A DNA stretch of 7,319 bases from Clostridiaceae bacterium (GCA_012521455.1 JAAYMJ010000270.1:1-7319), one strand, 5' to 3'. Positions 1-6,514 are shown, counted from the first letter of the stretch. The notes: generated by a model from the letters alone, not told the origin. Numbers and translations: made by a program.

Positions 1-509
1 ACTTCAACAACGCAGCATTTGTCGTGGGAGTTGGCTGTGTCAGAAATTTTATCTATGGCGTCAATTACGGTGTTTACTGAAGTGTCAAAGCCTAAAGAAT
101 ACTCGGAACAGCCGATGTCATTGTCAATTGTAGCGGGGATTCCGACAACATTTATTCCTTCTTTGGAAATATCCAACGCTCCCCTGAAAGAGCCGTCCCC
201 GCCCGCAACAATAATGGCGTCTATTCCTTCCTCGCGGCAAATTCGCGCCGCCTTTTTCACCCCTGCTTCGGAATTATATTCAACGCTTCTTGCGCTTCTT
301 AAGTATGTACCGCCCTTTGACATGAGGTCAGTAATCTTGGTAATATCCAGTTTTTTAATTTTCCTGTTTAGTATTCCCTCATATCCTCTTTCAAAACCCA
401 CAATTTCAATACCCAAAGCATGAGCCGCTTTCACGGCGCCATAGATTGCGGGATTCATACCCGGTGCGTCGCCGCCGCTTGTTAGTATCCCTATTTTTTT
501 AACTTTCAT
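1..509 (-). CDS. pfkA: ATP-dependent 6-phosphofructokinase, 3'-truncated by window edge
   Basis: This encodes the first 169 residues of 6-phosphofructokinase, the cytoplasmic glycolytic enzyme that phosphorylates fructose 6-phosphate to fructose 1,6-bisphosphate. The sequence shows the nucleotide-binding motif TSGGDAPGMN (residues 10-19), GGDGS (103-107) and the catalytic PATIDND (125-131), with D129 matching the family's catalytic aspartate. The reading then continues as GFDTSVNTVIDAIDKI and leaves the window at base 1, so roughly the C-terminal half is missing. Glycine in GGDGS and alanine rather than lysine before TIDND favour ATP over pyrophosphate as donor. The start ATG at 509 follows GAAAGGG with suitable spacing. 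The effector-site arginines of E. coli PfkA (Arg21 and Arg25) align with Tyr23 and Lys27 here. The gene lies behind a terminator and probably has its own promoter. Confidence 0.96.
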   Translation of the reverse strand, partial: MKVKKIGILTSGGDAPGMNPAIYGAVKAAHALGIEIVGFERGYEGILNRKIKKLDITKITDLMSKGGTYLRSARSVEYNSEAGVKKAARICREEGIDAIIVAGGDGSFRGALDISKEGINVVGIPATIDNDIGCSEYSLGFDTSVNTVIDAIDKISDTANSHDKCCVVE

Positions 510-549
510 AAAAAATCATCCCTTTCAGCATTGCCACGTTATATTTTGT

Positions 550-581
550 CGCAGAAATGATAGGCGCCATTGCCTACTGCG
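550..581 (-). other. Hairpin in the pfkA leader
   Basis: The untranslated leader of pfkA can fold into a two-part stem. CGCAG at 577-581 (minus-strand reading) pairs with CTGCG at 550-554. An upper 5-bp stem, TAGGC with GCCTA (572-576 and 561-565), has a six-base loop and a six-base bulge on the 3' side. No U-tract follows, so it is not a terminator. It lies about 25 bases upstream of the ribosome binding site. It matches no riboswitch class that I recognise. It could be an mRNA-stabilising structure or chance. Confidence 0.35.
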
Positions 582-602
582 GCATATTTATGAATTTAAA
601 AA

Positions 603-608
603 ATTATA
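603..608 (-). promoter_or_regulatory. Possible -10 element of a pfkA promoter
   Basis: A perfect TATAAT lies on the minus strand just after the U-tract of the upstream terminator and about 95 bases before the pfkA start. No good -35 box lies at 16-18 bases: the nearest match, TTGACG at 636-641, is 27 bases away and inside the terminator stem. An alternative is TTGTGT (608-613) as -35 with TAAATA (585-590) 17 bases downstream, which has a poor -10. A promoter is expected here because the terminator would otherwise isolate pfkA, but the exact site is uncertain. Confidence 0.4.
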
Positions 609-611
609 CAC

Positions 612-645
612 AAAAATTAACACCTGCAGCGCAGGCGTCAATTTT
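612..645 (-). terminator. Rho-independent terminator after the mtrB-small ORF unit
   Basis: The minus-strand RNA forms a 15-bp stem: 645-631 pairs with 627-613 around a three-base GCU loop. The core is GACGCCTGC against GCAGGTGTT, followed by a run of five U. Two positions are G-U wobbles in this RNA but A-C mismatches in the plus-strand RNA, so the structure favours minus-strand transcription. The stem begins inside the TAA stop of the preceding gene. This should end the transcript that carries mtrB and the small ORF. Confidence 0.88.
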
Positions 646-838
646 AAAAGCCTGTTTCAATTATTATGCTGTGAGCCTGTTCAACTTCAGACTCCAAAAC
701 CAGCACTTCATAGCATCCTGAATCATCCTGGGATTTTTGTATCGGACGGACTTTTACCAAAAGCCCCTCATCTTCGAGTGCCTTTTGCAACTTCTGAGCA
801 ATTTCCTTAGATTGTGCAAGGTATATAACAGTCCACAT
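644..838 (-). CDS. Small uncharacterised protein (64 aa) next to TRAP, DUF2007-like
   Basis: This encodes a 64-residue acidic soluble protein starting MWTVIYLAQS and ending in EVEQAHSIIIETGF. The order (short beta strand, helix SKEIAQKLQKALEDEG, strand LLVKVRPI, strand YEVLVLES, helix) suggests a small ferredoxin-like alpha-beta fold. It resembles DUF2007-type 'putative signal transducing' proteins. Similar clostridial proteins near pfkA are, as I recall, sometimes mislabelled glutamate decarboxylase; nothing here supports that enzyme. The in-frame ATG at 847 directly abuts the AAAGGG ribosome binding site, so the ATG at 838, nine bases away, is preferred. It lies 35 bases after mtrB with no intervening terminator and just before a strong one, so the two are probably co-transcribed. 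Its function is unknown. It has a single cysteine and no zinc motif, unlike anti-TRAP. Confidence 0.85.
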   Translation of the reverse strand: MWTVIYLAQSKEIAQKLQKALEDEGLLVKVRPIQKSQDDSGCYEVLVLESEVEQAHSIIIETGF

Positions 839-847
839 TATTATCAT

Positions 848-854
848 CCCTTTC
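848..854 (-). promoter_or_regulatory. Ribosome binding site that sets the small-ORF start
   Basis: GAAAGGG on the minus strand touches the ATG at 847 with no spacer but is nine bases from the ATG at 838, which favours the latter. The 12-mer GAAAGGGATGAT (843-854) recurs exactly before pfkA (515-526), so the two genes share a translation-start context. Confidence 0.6.
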
Positions 855-873
855 CGGTTTTTAAAATAAAACC

Positions 874-1125
874 TTATTCAATCTCTTCAACATTTCCGGA
901 AATTATGCAGCCGAATTTTGTGTAAATCCTTGCGTTTCCCCTGACTTTCATGGCTGAAGTAACTTCGGTGAACTGCGCAATGTATATTTCTCCCTTATCC
1001 AGTTTTTCAGTATGATGAAAACGGGTGTCCTTCCCTCTTGTAAGGCCGATTATCGTAACCCCGTTTTCCAATGCTTGCACAACTATATAATCACCCAGAG
1101 TGCTGTATAAAGAAGCATCTTCCAT
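874..1125 (-). CDS. mtrB: Tryptophan RNA-binding attenuation protein TRAP
   Basis: This encodes TRAP, 83 residues. The family forms an 11-subunit ring that, when loaded with tryptophan, wraps (G/U)AG-repeat RNA and represses trp genes by termination or translation block. Against the B. subtilis protein as I recall it, the RNA-binding residues Lys37, Lys56 and Arg58 are present as K41, K60 and R62. The tryptophan-pocket residues Thr25, Thr30, Gln47, Thr49 and Thr52 are present as T29, T34, Q51, T53 and T56. Diagnostic stretches are [19 protein letters not shown] and TSAMKVRG. The N-terminus is four residues longer than in B. subtilis, and the C-terminus ends in an acidic tail, EEIE. The start at 1125 follows AAAGGAG at eight bases. 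It is not beside mtrA (GTP cyclohydrolase) as in Bacillus, but sits between dnaE and pfkA with its own promoter. No trp gene is in the window. Confidence 0.97.
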   Translation of the reverse strand: MEDASLYSTLGDYIVVQALENGVTIIGLTRGKDTRFHHTEKLDKGEIYIAQFTEVTSAMKVRGNARIYTKFGCIISGNVEEIE

Positions 1126-1192
1126 TTAAAAAACTCCTTTATCATTGATTTTGGAATTTGTCCAACCAATTCTCGAATTTTTCCCAATCATA

Positions 1193-1221
1193 ATGATACA
1201 TTAAAACAAAACTAAAATCAA
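1193..1221 (-). promoter_or_regulatory. Sigma-A-type promoter for mtrB
   Basis: On the minus strand TTGATT (1216-1221) is followed after exactly 17 bases by TATCAT (1193-1198), a good vegetative promoter. Transcription would start near 1186 and give a leader of about 60 bases before mtrB. The leader can form only a weak stem (GAATT with AATTC) and has no run of GAG/UAG triplets, so TRAP autoregulation through the usual site is not suggested. No terminator is visible between dnaE and this promoter, so read-through from dnaE may add to mtrB expression. Confidence 0.7.
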
Positions 1222-1239
1222 TATTTTTTTGCCTTAAAA

Positions 1240-4200
1240 TTAGATAATATACACGCAATCTGCCCCGAAAATTTTGTTTATAGAGCTGATTACCCCGTCG
1301 GTGGGGTTTATTTTATATACGGATTTTATCTTTTTGTTTTTATAAAGTATATAAAAATCCTTATCCCCCTGGTTTTTTACAACCAAATCATGAATCCTGT
1401 CCAGAAGCCCCTCATTTTGCGGTGTTAACTTCAAGTACACCCCCGGCTCCTTTAAATCCGGCGCCGCCTTTTCAATATCGTCGGACACCGCCAAAATGTC
1501 GGAGGCCAATATTTTTGGGCTTTCTTCCTCTTTATAGTCAATTCTTCCTTTAATTACAACCACACTGTCCACAGAAATTAAGGCGTAGGATTTTTTATAC
1601 ACATTCGGAAACACTATCCCTTCAATTTGGCCCGTCAAATCTTCAACGGTAATAAAACACATGTATGCGTCCGACTTTGTCACCTTTTCCTTTTTCGCGT
1701 TTATCACGCCCAAAATGGAAACTTCTTTCCCGTCAAGGCTTGCGTGGTTTTCAGCCTCTAAAATATCCGAGATTTTATCCACCCTCATTTTATTTATCTT
1801 ATCCTTGTAGTCATCCAAGGGATGTCCTGAAAAATAAATCCCTGCCGCCTCTTTTTCCAAGGCAAGTATCTCTTTTAGCGAAAGTTCCTTTGCCGGCGGG
1901 AAATCGTCCTTTTCGTAATTTTCCCCTCCCAAATCAAACATGGAAATCTGGCCTTTTAAATTTTCCCTGTTTTTGTTTTGGGCGTCGGAAAGCACCTTTT
2001 CATAATTTAACAAAAGCTGTGAGCGGCTTGCAAAAGAGTCAAAGGCCCCGCATTTTATCAAACCCTCAAGGGCGCGCTTATTTAAGTCGGCTCCAACCAT
2101 GCGGTTTATAAAATCCTTAAAACTTTTAAATCTTCCGCCCTTTTGGCGCTCATTTACAATGCTTAAGACAAAGTTTTTTCCCACATTCTTAATCGCACCA
2201 AGGCCAAAGCGGATCCCGTCTTCTTCAATGGTAAAGGTGTAGTCGCTGTAATTTATGTCGGGGGGTAGCACCTTTATATTATACGTCTTTGCCTCGTCCA
2301 CATACCTTGCCACCTTGCTGCTGTCCCCAAGCACGCTTGTAAGAAGGGCCGCAAGATACTCTTTTTTATAAAAGCACTTTAAATACGCCGTCTGGTACGC
2401 AATCACGGCGTACGCCGCCGCGTGGCTTTTGTTAAAGGCGTATTTCGCGAAATCCGCCATGTCGTCAAAGATTGCGGAGGCGGTTTTTTCATCAATCCCG
2501 CGGTTTATTGCCCCTTCAATTATAATATTGCCATTTTCGTCTTTTTCCCCATAGATAAACCTTTGCCGCTCTTTTGCCATTTCCTTTTCTTTTTTCTTGC
2601 TCATGGCGCGCCTTACCATGTCGGCCTGCCCTAAGCTGTAGCCGCCAAGGATACGCACAATCTGCATAACCTGCTCCTGGTACACAATGCAGCCGTAGGT
2701 TACTTCCAAAATGGGCTTTAATGACGGGTGTCGGTATGTAATTTTTTCAGGGTGGTTTTTATTCCTGATGTAGGTGGGGATTGAGTCCATGGGCCCTGGC
2801 CTGTAAAGGGAAATCCCCGCGATAATATCTTCAAGGCTGGTGGGCATAAGCTCTTTCATAAACTGGGTCATGCCCGCGCTCTCAAGCTGGAACACCCCCG
2901 AGGTTTCCCCGCGGGAAATCATTTGGTACACTTCTTCTTTGTCGTAATCTATTTCATCAAGGTTTATTTCAATGTTTTGGCTTTTTTTGATATAGTCAAG
3001 GCAGTCCCTTATAACGGTTAAGTTCCGTAGGCTTAAAAAGTCCATCTTTAGCAGCCCCAGTTCCTCAATGGTGGTCATGGGAAACTGCGTGGTTATAACG
3101 TCATCATTTTTTTGTATTGGCACAAAGTTATTTAGCGGCTCTTTTGAAATAACCACCCCCGCCGCGTGGGTTGAGGCGTGCCGCGGCATTCCTTCCAAAG
3201 CCTTGGCATAGTCAATAAGTTCCCTCATTTTTTCATCAGTGTTATACACCTGCCTGAAATTCGGGGAAACTTCCAAAGCCTTGTCAATGGTCATATTAAG
3301 TTCCATGGGTATCATTTTCGCCAATTGGTCAACGGTCTGATATGGAACGTCCAAAACCCTTCCGACGTCCCTGATTACAGCCCGTGCCCCCATGGTTCCA
3401 AAGGTAATGATTTGGGCGGTTTTATCCCTTCCGTACTTATGTATCACATAATCGATTACCTCATCACGCCGTTCATAGCAAAAGTCAATATCAATATCGG
3501 GCATGGTAATCCTTTCGGGGTTTAAAAACCTTTCAAAGAGCAAATTGTACCGAAGGGGGTCAATGCTTGTGATTTTCAGGCAATAAGCCACCAAGCTTCC
3601 CGCCGCGCTTCCGCGGCCGGGACCAACCATAATTTTATTTTTTCTTGAAAAATCAACAAAGTCATGGACAATTAAGAAATAATCCACAAATCCCATGCTT
3701 TTGATTACGTCAAGCTCAAACTCAAGCCTTTTTATGTGTTCGTCAGTAACTTCCTTGTACCTCTCATAAAGCCCGCAAAAACATAGTTCTTTCAGGTACT
3801 CAAAAGAATCCCTGCCGCCCGGCACATCAAATTTAGGCAAATGCCTTGTGGAAAAATCAATTTCCACATCGCAGCGGCTGGCAATATCCCATGTATTTGA
3901 AATCCCCTCGGGAAGGGAAGGGAACAGTTTTTCCATTTCATCTGTGCCCTTTAGGTAAAACTCGTCAGTTTCAAACCTCATCCTGTCCTCGCTTGCCAAA
4001 GTTTCACCCATTTGTATACACATTAAAATATCCTGGATTTTCGCGTCCTCCCTGTTTGTGTAGTGGGAGTCGTTTGTAATAACCACAGGTGTGGAAGTGG
4101 ATTTGGCCAAATCAATAAGCATCGGGTTTACCCGCTTTTGTTCGGCAAGCCCGTGGTCTTGAAGCTCTATGTAGAAATTGTCCTTGTAAATCATCTTAAA

Positions 4201-4683
4201 CTTATCCAAAAGCTCCCTTGCCCGCTTTTCGTCACCTTTTAAAAGGGCGTCGGGAATAAATCCCGCAAGGCAGGCGGAAAGCGCTATAATGCCTTCCTTG
4301 TATTCCTCTAAAACCTCAAAATCAACCCTGGGCTTATAGTAAAACCCTTCGGTAAAGCCTGTGGACACAATTTTCATTAAATTTTTATACCCCGTATTGT
4401 TTTGGGCCAATAACACCAAATGCCCCATTTGTGAATCTATGCCTGATTCTTTTTGAAACCTGCCCCTGGGCGCGGTGTACACTTCACAGCCCAATATGGG
4501 CTTTATCCCTTCTTCAAGGCAGGCTTTGTAAAAATCAACAACCCCGTACATAACCCCATGGTCGGTTAAGGCTATTGCCTTTTGCCCGTTAGCCTTTGCT
4601 TTTTTGGGAATGTCCGAAATCCTGCTTGCACCGTCTAAAAGGCTGTATTCGCTGTGCACATGCAAATGAACAAACCCGCTCAT
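1240..4683 (-). CDS. dnaE: DNA polymerase III subunit alpha, DnaE type
   Basis: This encodes a 1147-residue replicative polymerase, normal for DnaE. The N-terminal PHP domain (about 1-210) carries HLHVH (6-10), TDHG (40-43), GCEVY (65-69), MGHL (86-89), C138 and NDSH (204-207). The polymerase core has GPGRGSAAGS (354-363), PDIDIDF (395-401) with catalytic D396 and D398, and KMDFL with D548. A helix-hairpin-helix region lies near 820-885. QISMF (912-916) fits the clamp-binding motif of DnaE, and an OB fold spans about 987-1050. Clostridia normally also carry PolC. In B. subtilis, DnaE extends RNA primers before PolC takes over, so that role is likely here, although PolC is not in view. The start at 4683 follows AAGGGGG and lies 12 bases after the original stop of whiA, suggesting translational coupling. 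Confidence 0.98.
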   Translation of the reverse strand: MSGFVHLHVHSEYSLLDGASRISDIPKKAKANGQKAIALTDHGVMYGVVDFYKACLEEGIKPILGCEVYTAPRGRFQKESGIDSQMGHLVLLAQNNTGYKNLMKIVSTGFTEGFYYKPRVDFEVLEEYKEGIIALSACLAGFIPDALLKGDEKRARELLDKFKMIYKDNFYIELQDHGLAEQKRVNPMLIDLAKSTSTPVVITNDSHYTNREDAKIQDILMCIQMGETLASEDRMRFETDEFYLKGTDEMEKLFPSLPEGISNTWDIASRCDVEIDFSTRHLPKFDVPGGRDSFEYLKELCFCGLYERYKEVTDEHIKRLEFELDVIKSMGFVDYFLIVHDFVDFSRKNKIMVGPGRGSAAGSLVAYCLKITSIDPLRYNLLFERFLNPERITMPDIDIDFCYERRDEVIDYVIHKYGRDKTAQIITFGTMGARAVIRDVGRVLDVPYQTVDQLAKMIPMELNMTIDKALEVSPNFRQVYNTDEKMRELIDYAKALEGMPRHASTHAAGVVISKEPLNNFVPIQKNDDVITTQFPMTTIEELGLLKMDFLSLRNLTVIRDCLDYIKKSQNIEINLDEIDYDKEEVYQMISRGETSGVFQLESAGMTQFMKELMPTSLEDIIAGISLYRPGPMDSIPTYIRNKNHPEKITYRHPSLKPILEVTYGCIVYQEQVMQIVRILGGYSLGQADMVRRAMSKKKEKEMAKERQRFIYGEKDENGNIIIEGAINRGIDEKTASAIFDDMADFAKYAFNKSHAAAYAVIAYQTAYLKCFYKKEYLAALLTSVLGDSSKVARYVDEAKTYNIKVLPPDINYSDYTFTIEEDGIRFGLGAIKNVGKNFVLSIVNERQKGGRFKSFKDFINRMVGADLNKRALEGLIKCGAFDSFASRSQLLLNYEKVLSDAQNKNRENLKGQISMFDLGGENYEKDDFPPAKELSLKEILALEKEAAGIYFSGHPLDDYKDKINKMRVDKISDILEAENHASLDGKEVSILGVINAKKEKVTKSDAYMCFITVEDLTGQIEGIVFPNVYKKSYALISVDSVVVIKGRIDYKEEESPKILASDILAVSDDIEKAAPDLKEPGVYLKLTPQNEGLLDRIHDLVVKNQGDKDFYILYKNKKIKSVYKINPTDGVISSINKIFGADCVYII

Positions 4684-4695
4684 CTTCCCGCCCCC

Positions 4696-4860
4696 TTACT
4701 TTATATCTTTTGCAATTTCCATTATTTTTTTAAGCCTGTGGTTAACCCCCGATTTGCTGATTGGCGGATGAAGCATTTGCCCCAAATCTTTAAGCGACGC
4801 CTCGGGTTCCTCAAGGCGGAGTTTTGCAATTTCATACAAATTTTCCGGCAAGTTTTCAAG
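4696..4860 (-). pseudogene. whiA: Detached C-terminal helix-turn-helix of WhiA, downstream of an in-frame TGA
   Basis: These bases continue the whiA reading frame for 54 codons after the TGA and end in TAA at 4696-4698. They read [15 protein letters not shown], then [10 protein letters not shown] and [12 protein letters not shown]. This is the WhiA DNA-binding domain, with every expected motif intact. With the upstream part the full frame is 308 codons plus stop, the normal WhiA length. There is no ATG or convincing ribosome binding site just after the TGA; an in-frame TTG (in NLP) has no Shine-Dalgarno sequence. So this domain is made only if the TGA is read through, or if the TGA is a sequence error. 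Its preservation argues against long-standing decay. Confidence 0.85.
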
Positions 4861-5622
4861 TCAAATGGTATTTTTAATCTTTTCTATGCTTTCCACATGC
4901 TTTATTGACGCGTCAATGGTCTTTGTGATGTTTGCGGTTTCGCAGTTTACCTGACGGTTTATGTTGTTGCGCTGCTCTTTTATAATCCTTGTGTTTAAAT
5001 AGTCCATGAGGCTGTTATGGGCCCCCATGAGGTTTAAGCAGTCGGCGATTTCATCCCCGTCTTTAAAATACATAACTTTGCTGGATTTTCTCATTATTGT
5101 TTTTGGGTGCAAATCAAATGCGGTAAAACAGCTGATTAAGCCTTCTTCCAGCAAAAAATGCTTTATCACTATTTCAAAGTGGTAGTTTTTCTCAGGGGGG
5201 TTTATGCTTCCCGCGGCTAAAAAGGCACCCCTTACTAAGGCCTTTTTGCAGCATAGGGAGGATATGATTTTAGGGTCGGTATTAAACACGATTAAGTCCT
5301 CAAATTCCTCATCTTTAAAATTAAAACCGTCAATTAAAATATCCAAAACGTCCTCATCATCAATTATGATATAAAACCTTTCTTTCCTTTTGACAAGTTT
5401 GTATCTGTCTTCCCTAATTCCAAAAACCTCAAACAAAAGCCTTTCTACTAGTTTTACAATCCCCTCATTTTCCGTCTTAACAAAAAGGGCGGCTTTACCG
5501 CCCTCATACTTTATTTCCCCAAGGAATGAAACAAGGGCACAAAGGAGCGCTTCCTTGCAGCATTCCTTTTTAGTTTCCACTTTCAACAATTCCTGCTTTA
5601 TTGTCTGCGAAAACGATAACAT
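4861..5622 (-). CDS. whiA: Sporulation/division regulator WhiA, cut short by TGA before its HTH
   Basis: As read, this gives 253 residues against about 308-316 for the family. WhiA pairs an N-terminal domain derived from LAGLIDADG homing endonucleases with a C-terminal helix-turn-helix. In actinobacteria it activates sporulation and division genes; in B. subtilis it is nucleoid-associated and influences division. Visible are ECCKEALLCAL (20-30), CCKKALVRGAFLAAGSINPP (124-143, the degenerate LAGLIDADG region) and the highly conserved QVNCETANITKTIDASI (224-240). Translation stops with TGA after NTI, where B. subtilis has TVGLD, so the stop replaces the glycine. The start at 5622 lies 12 bases after rapZ and follows GGCGGGG. 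Without the HTH, sequence-specific DNA binding should be lost. The TGA could be a real mutation, a read-through stop or a base error. Confidence 0.93.
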   Translation of the reverse strand: MLSFSQTIKQELLKVETKKECCKEALLCALVSFLGEIKYEGGKAALFVKTENEGIVKLVERLLFEVFGIREDRYKLVKRKERFYIIIDDEDVLDILIDGFNFKDEEFEDLIVFNTDPKIISSLCCKKALVRGAFLAAGSINPPEKNYHFEIVIKHFLLEEGLISCFTAFDLHPKTIMRKSSKVMYFKDGDEIADCLNLMGAHNSLMDYLNTRIIKEQRNNINRQVNCETANITKTIDASIKHVESIEKIKNTI

Positions 5623-5634
5623 AGATATCCCCGC

Positions 5635-6501
5635 CTATGCTTCTCTTTTATCAATATCACGGTGGCTTATTATAACCCTGTACCCGCTTTTCTTTAATGC
5701 CTCATAAAGCTTTATGGCAATTGTCGCCGAACGGTGCTTCCCGCCTGTGCACCCGATGGAAATCACAAGCTGGTTTTTCCCCTCTTCAATGTAGTGGGGT
5801 AGTAGGAAATTGATTAAATCCACTAACTTTGTCATAAACTCATGGGTCTGGGGGAATTTTAAAACATAATCCCTTACTTTGCTGTCATAACCTGTCAAAT
5901 ACTTTAATTCCTCAACATAATAGGGGTTAGGCAAAAAGCGCACGTCAAACACCAAATCCGAATCCATGGGAATCCCAAACTTAAACCCGAAGGAAATTAT
6001 GTTTATAGTAATGGTGCTTTCCTTGACCCCTTCGGCAAAGAGGGAATAAATCCTGTCCTTTAACTGCCTTACCAATAAATCAGATGTGTCTATCACATGG
6101 TTTGCCCTCTCTTTTAGCTCTTTTAACATCTGACGTTCTGCCAAAATCCCGTCAATAATTCTCCCGTCGTCGCGGATCAGGGGGTGAAGACGCCTTGACT
6201 CCTTGTACCTCTTTACCAAAACCTCGTCGCTTGCGTCCATAAACAAAATCTCATAATCGTAACCGTAGTTTTTCAAGCTGGAAAGCTCGGTAAATATTTC
6301 GCTAAACATTTCCCGGCCCCTTATATCAATACCCAGCGCCACTTTGTTGATTTTACCCTGGGACTTATAGCAAATTTCTGCGAATTTGCTCAAAAGGGAC
6401 GGCGGCATATTGTCAACGCAATAATACCCCATATCCTCCAAAAAGTGAAGCACCTGGGTCTTCCCCGCGCCGGATAAGCCAGTCACGATTAAAAATCTCA
6501 T
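5635..6501 (-). CDS. rapZ: RNase adapter / nucleotide-binding protein RapZ (YvcJ)
   Basis: This encodes a 288-residue RapZ/YvcJ family protein. In E. coli RapZ senses GlcN6P and guides RNase E to the small RNA GlmZ. In B. subtilis YvcJ binds and hydrolyses ATP and GTP and affects competence. The Firmicutes role is less clear and GlmZ is not expected here. The N-terminal P-loop domain shows GLSGAGKT (8-15), CVDNMPPSLL (28-37) and FMDASDEVLVKRYKESRRLHPL (87-108). The C-terminal domain shows SFGFKFG (170-176), FLPNPYY (189-195), GCTGGKHRSAT (250-260) and SHRDIDKRE near the end. A longer in-frame start at 6528 would overlap murB; the ATG at 6501 has a perfect GGAGG five bases away and places the P-loop at the usual distance from the N-terminus. 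It is the second visible gene of the murB operon. YvcK, which usually follows it, is absent. Confidence 0.96.
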   Translation of the reverse strand: MRFLIVTGLSGAGKTQVLHFLEDMGYYCVDNMPPSLLSKFAEICYKSQGKINKVALGIDIRGREMFSEIFTELSSLKNYGYDYEILFMDASDEVLVKRYKESRRLHPLIRDDGRIIDGILAERQMLKELKERANHVIDTSDLLVRQLKDRIYSLFAEGVKESTITINIISFGFKFGIPMDSDLVFDVRFLPNPYYVEELKYLTGYDSKVRDYVLKFPQTHEFMTKLVDLINFLLPHYIEEGKNQLVISIGCTGGKHRSATIAIKLYEALKKSGYRVIISHRDIDKREA

Positions 6502-6506
6502 AATAA

Positions 6507-6511
6507 CCTCC
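6507..6511 (-). promoter_or_regulatory. Ribosome binding site setting the rapZ start
   Basis: GGAGG on the minus strand lies in the 13-base gap between the murB stop and the ATG at 6501, five bases from that ATG. It decides in favour of the 288-residue form over the 297-residue form that would begin inside murB. Confidence 0.85.
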
Positions 6512-6514
6512 AAA

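Noticed and set aside
19..423. 134-codon plus-strand reading frame
   Set aside because: It lies opposite pfkA, has no recognisable domain and no good ribosome binding site; it is a shadow of the real gene.
839..847. Upstream ATG for the small protein, giving 67 residues
   Set aside because: It directly abuts the AAAGGG ribosome binding site; the ATG at 838 has normal spacing and gives the expected MWTV start.
1126..1239. TRAP-binding triplet repeats or a riboswitch in the dnaE-mtrB gap
   Set aside because: Only one GAG triplet occurs in the leader and the possible stem is weak; a promoter and ribosome binding site explain the gap.
1665..2111. 148-codon plus-strand reading frame
   Set aside because: It is antisense to the conserved dnaE coding sequence, with a proline- and phenylalanine-rich low-complexity translation; other plus-strand frames opposite dnaE, whiA and murB were rejected for the same reason.
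4861..4863. Genome-wide recoding of TGA to glycine or tryptophan
   Set aside because: Every other gene in the window uses GGN for glycine and TGG for tryptophan, with no in-frame TGA in about 2,300 codons. The proteins are also clostridial, not from a lineage known to recode TGA.
4820..4863. Selenocysteine at the whiA TGA
   Set aside because: No convincing SECIS-like hairpin follows the TGA, and the replaced residue is a glycine rather than a cysteine or redox site.
4861..4870. prfB-like programmed frameshift at the whiA stop
   Set aside because: The sequence ATT TGA C resembles the prfB slip site, but the downstream HTH is in the original frame, so a +1 shift would destroy it.
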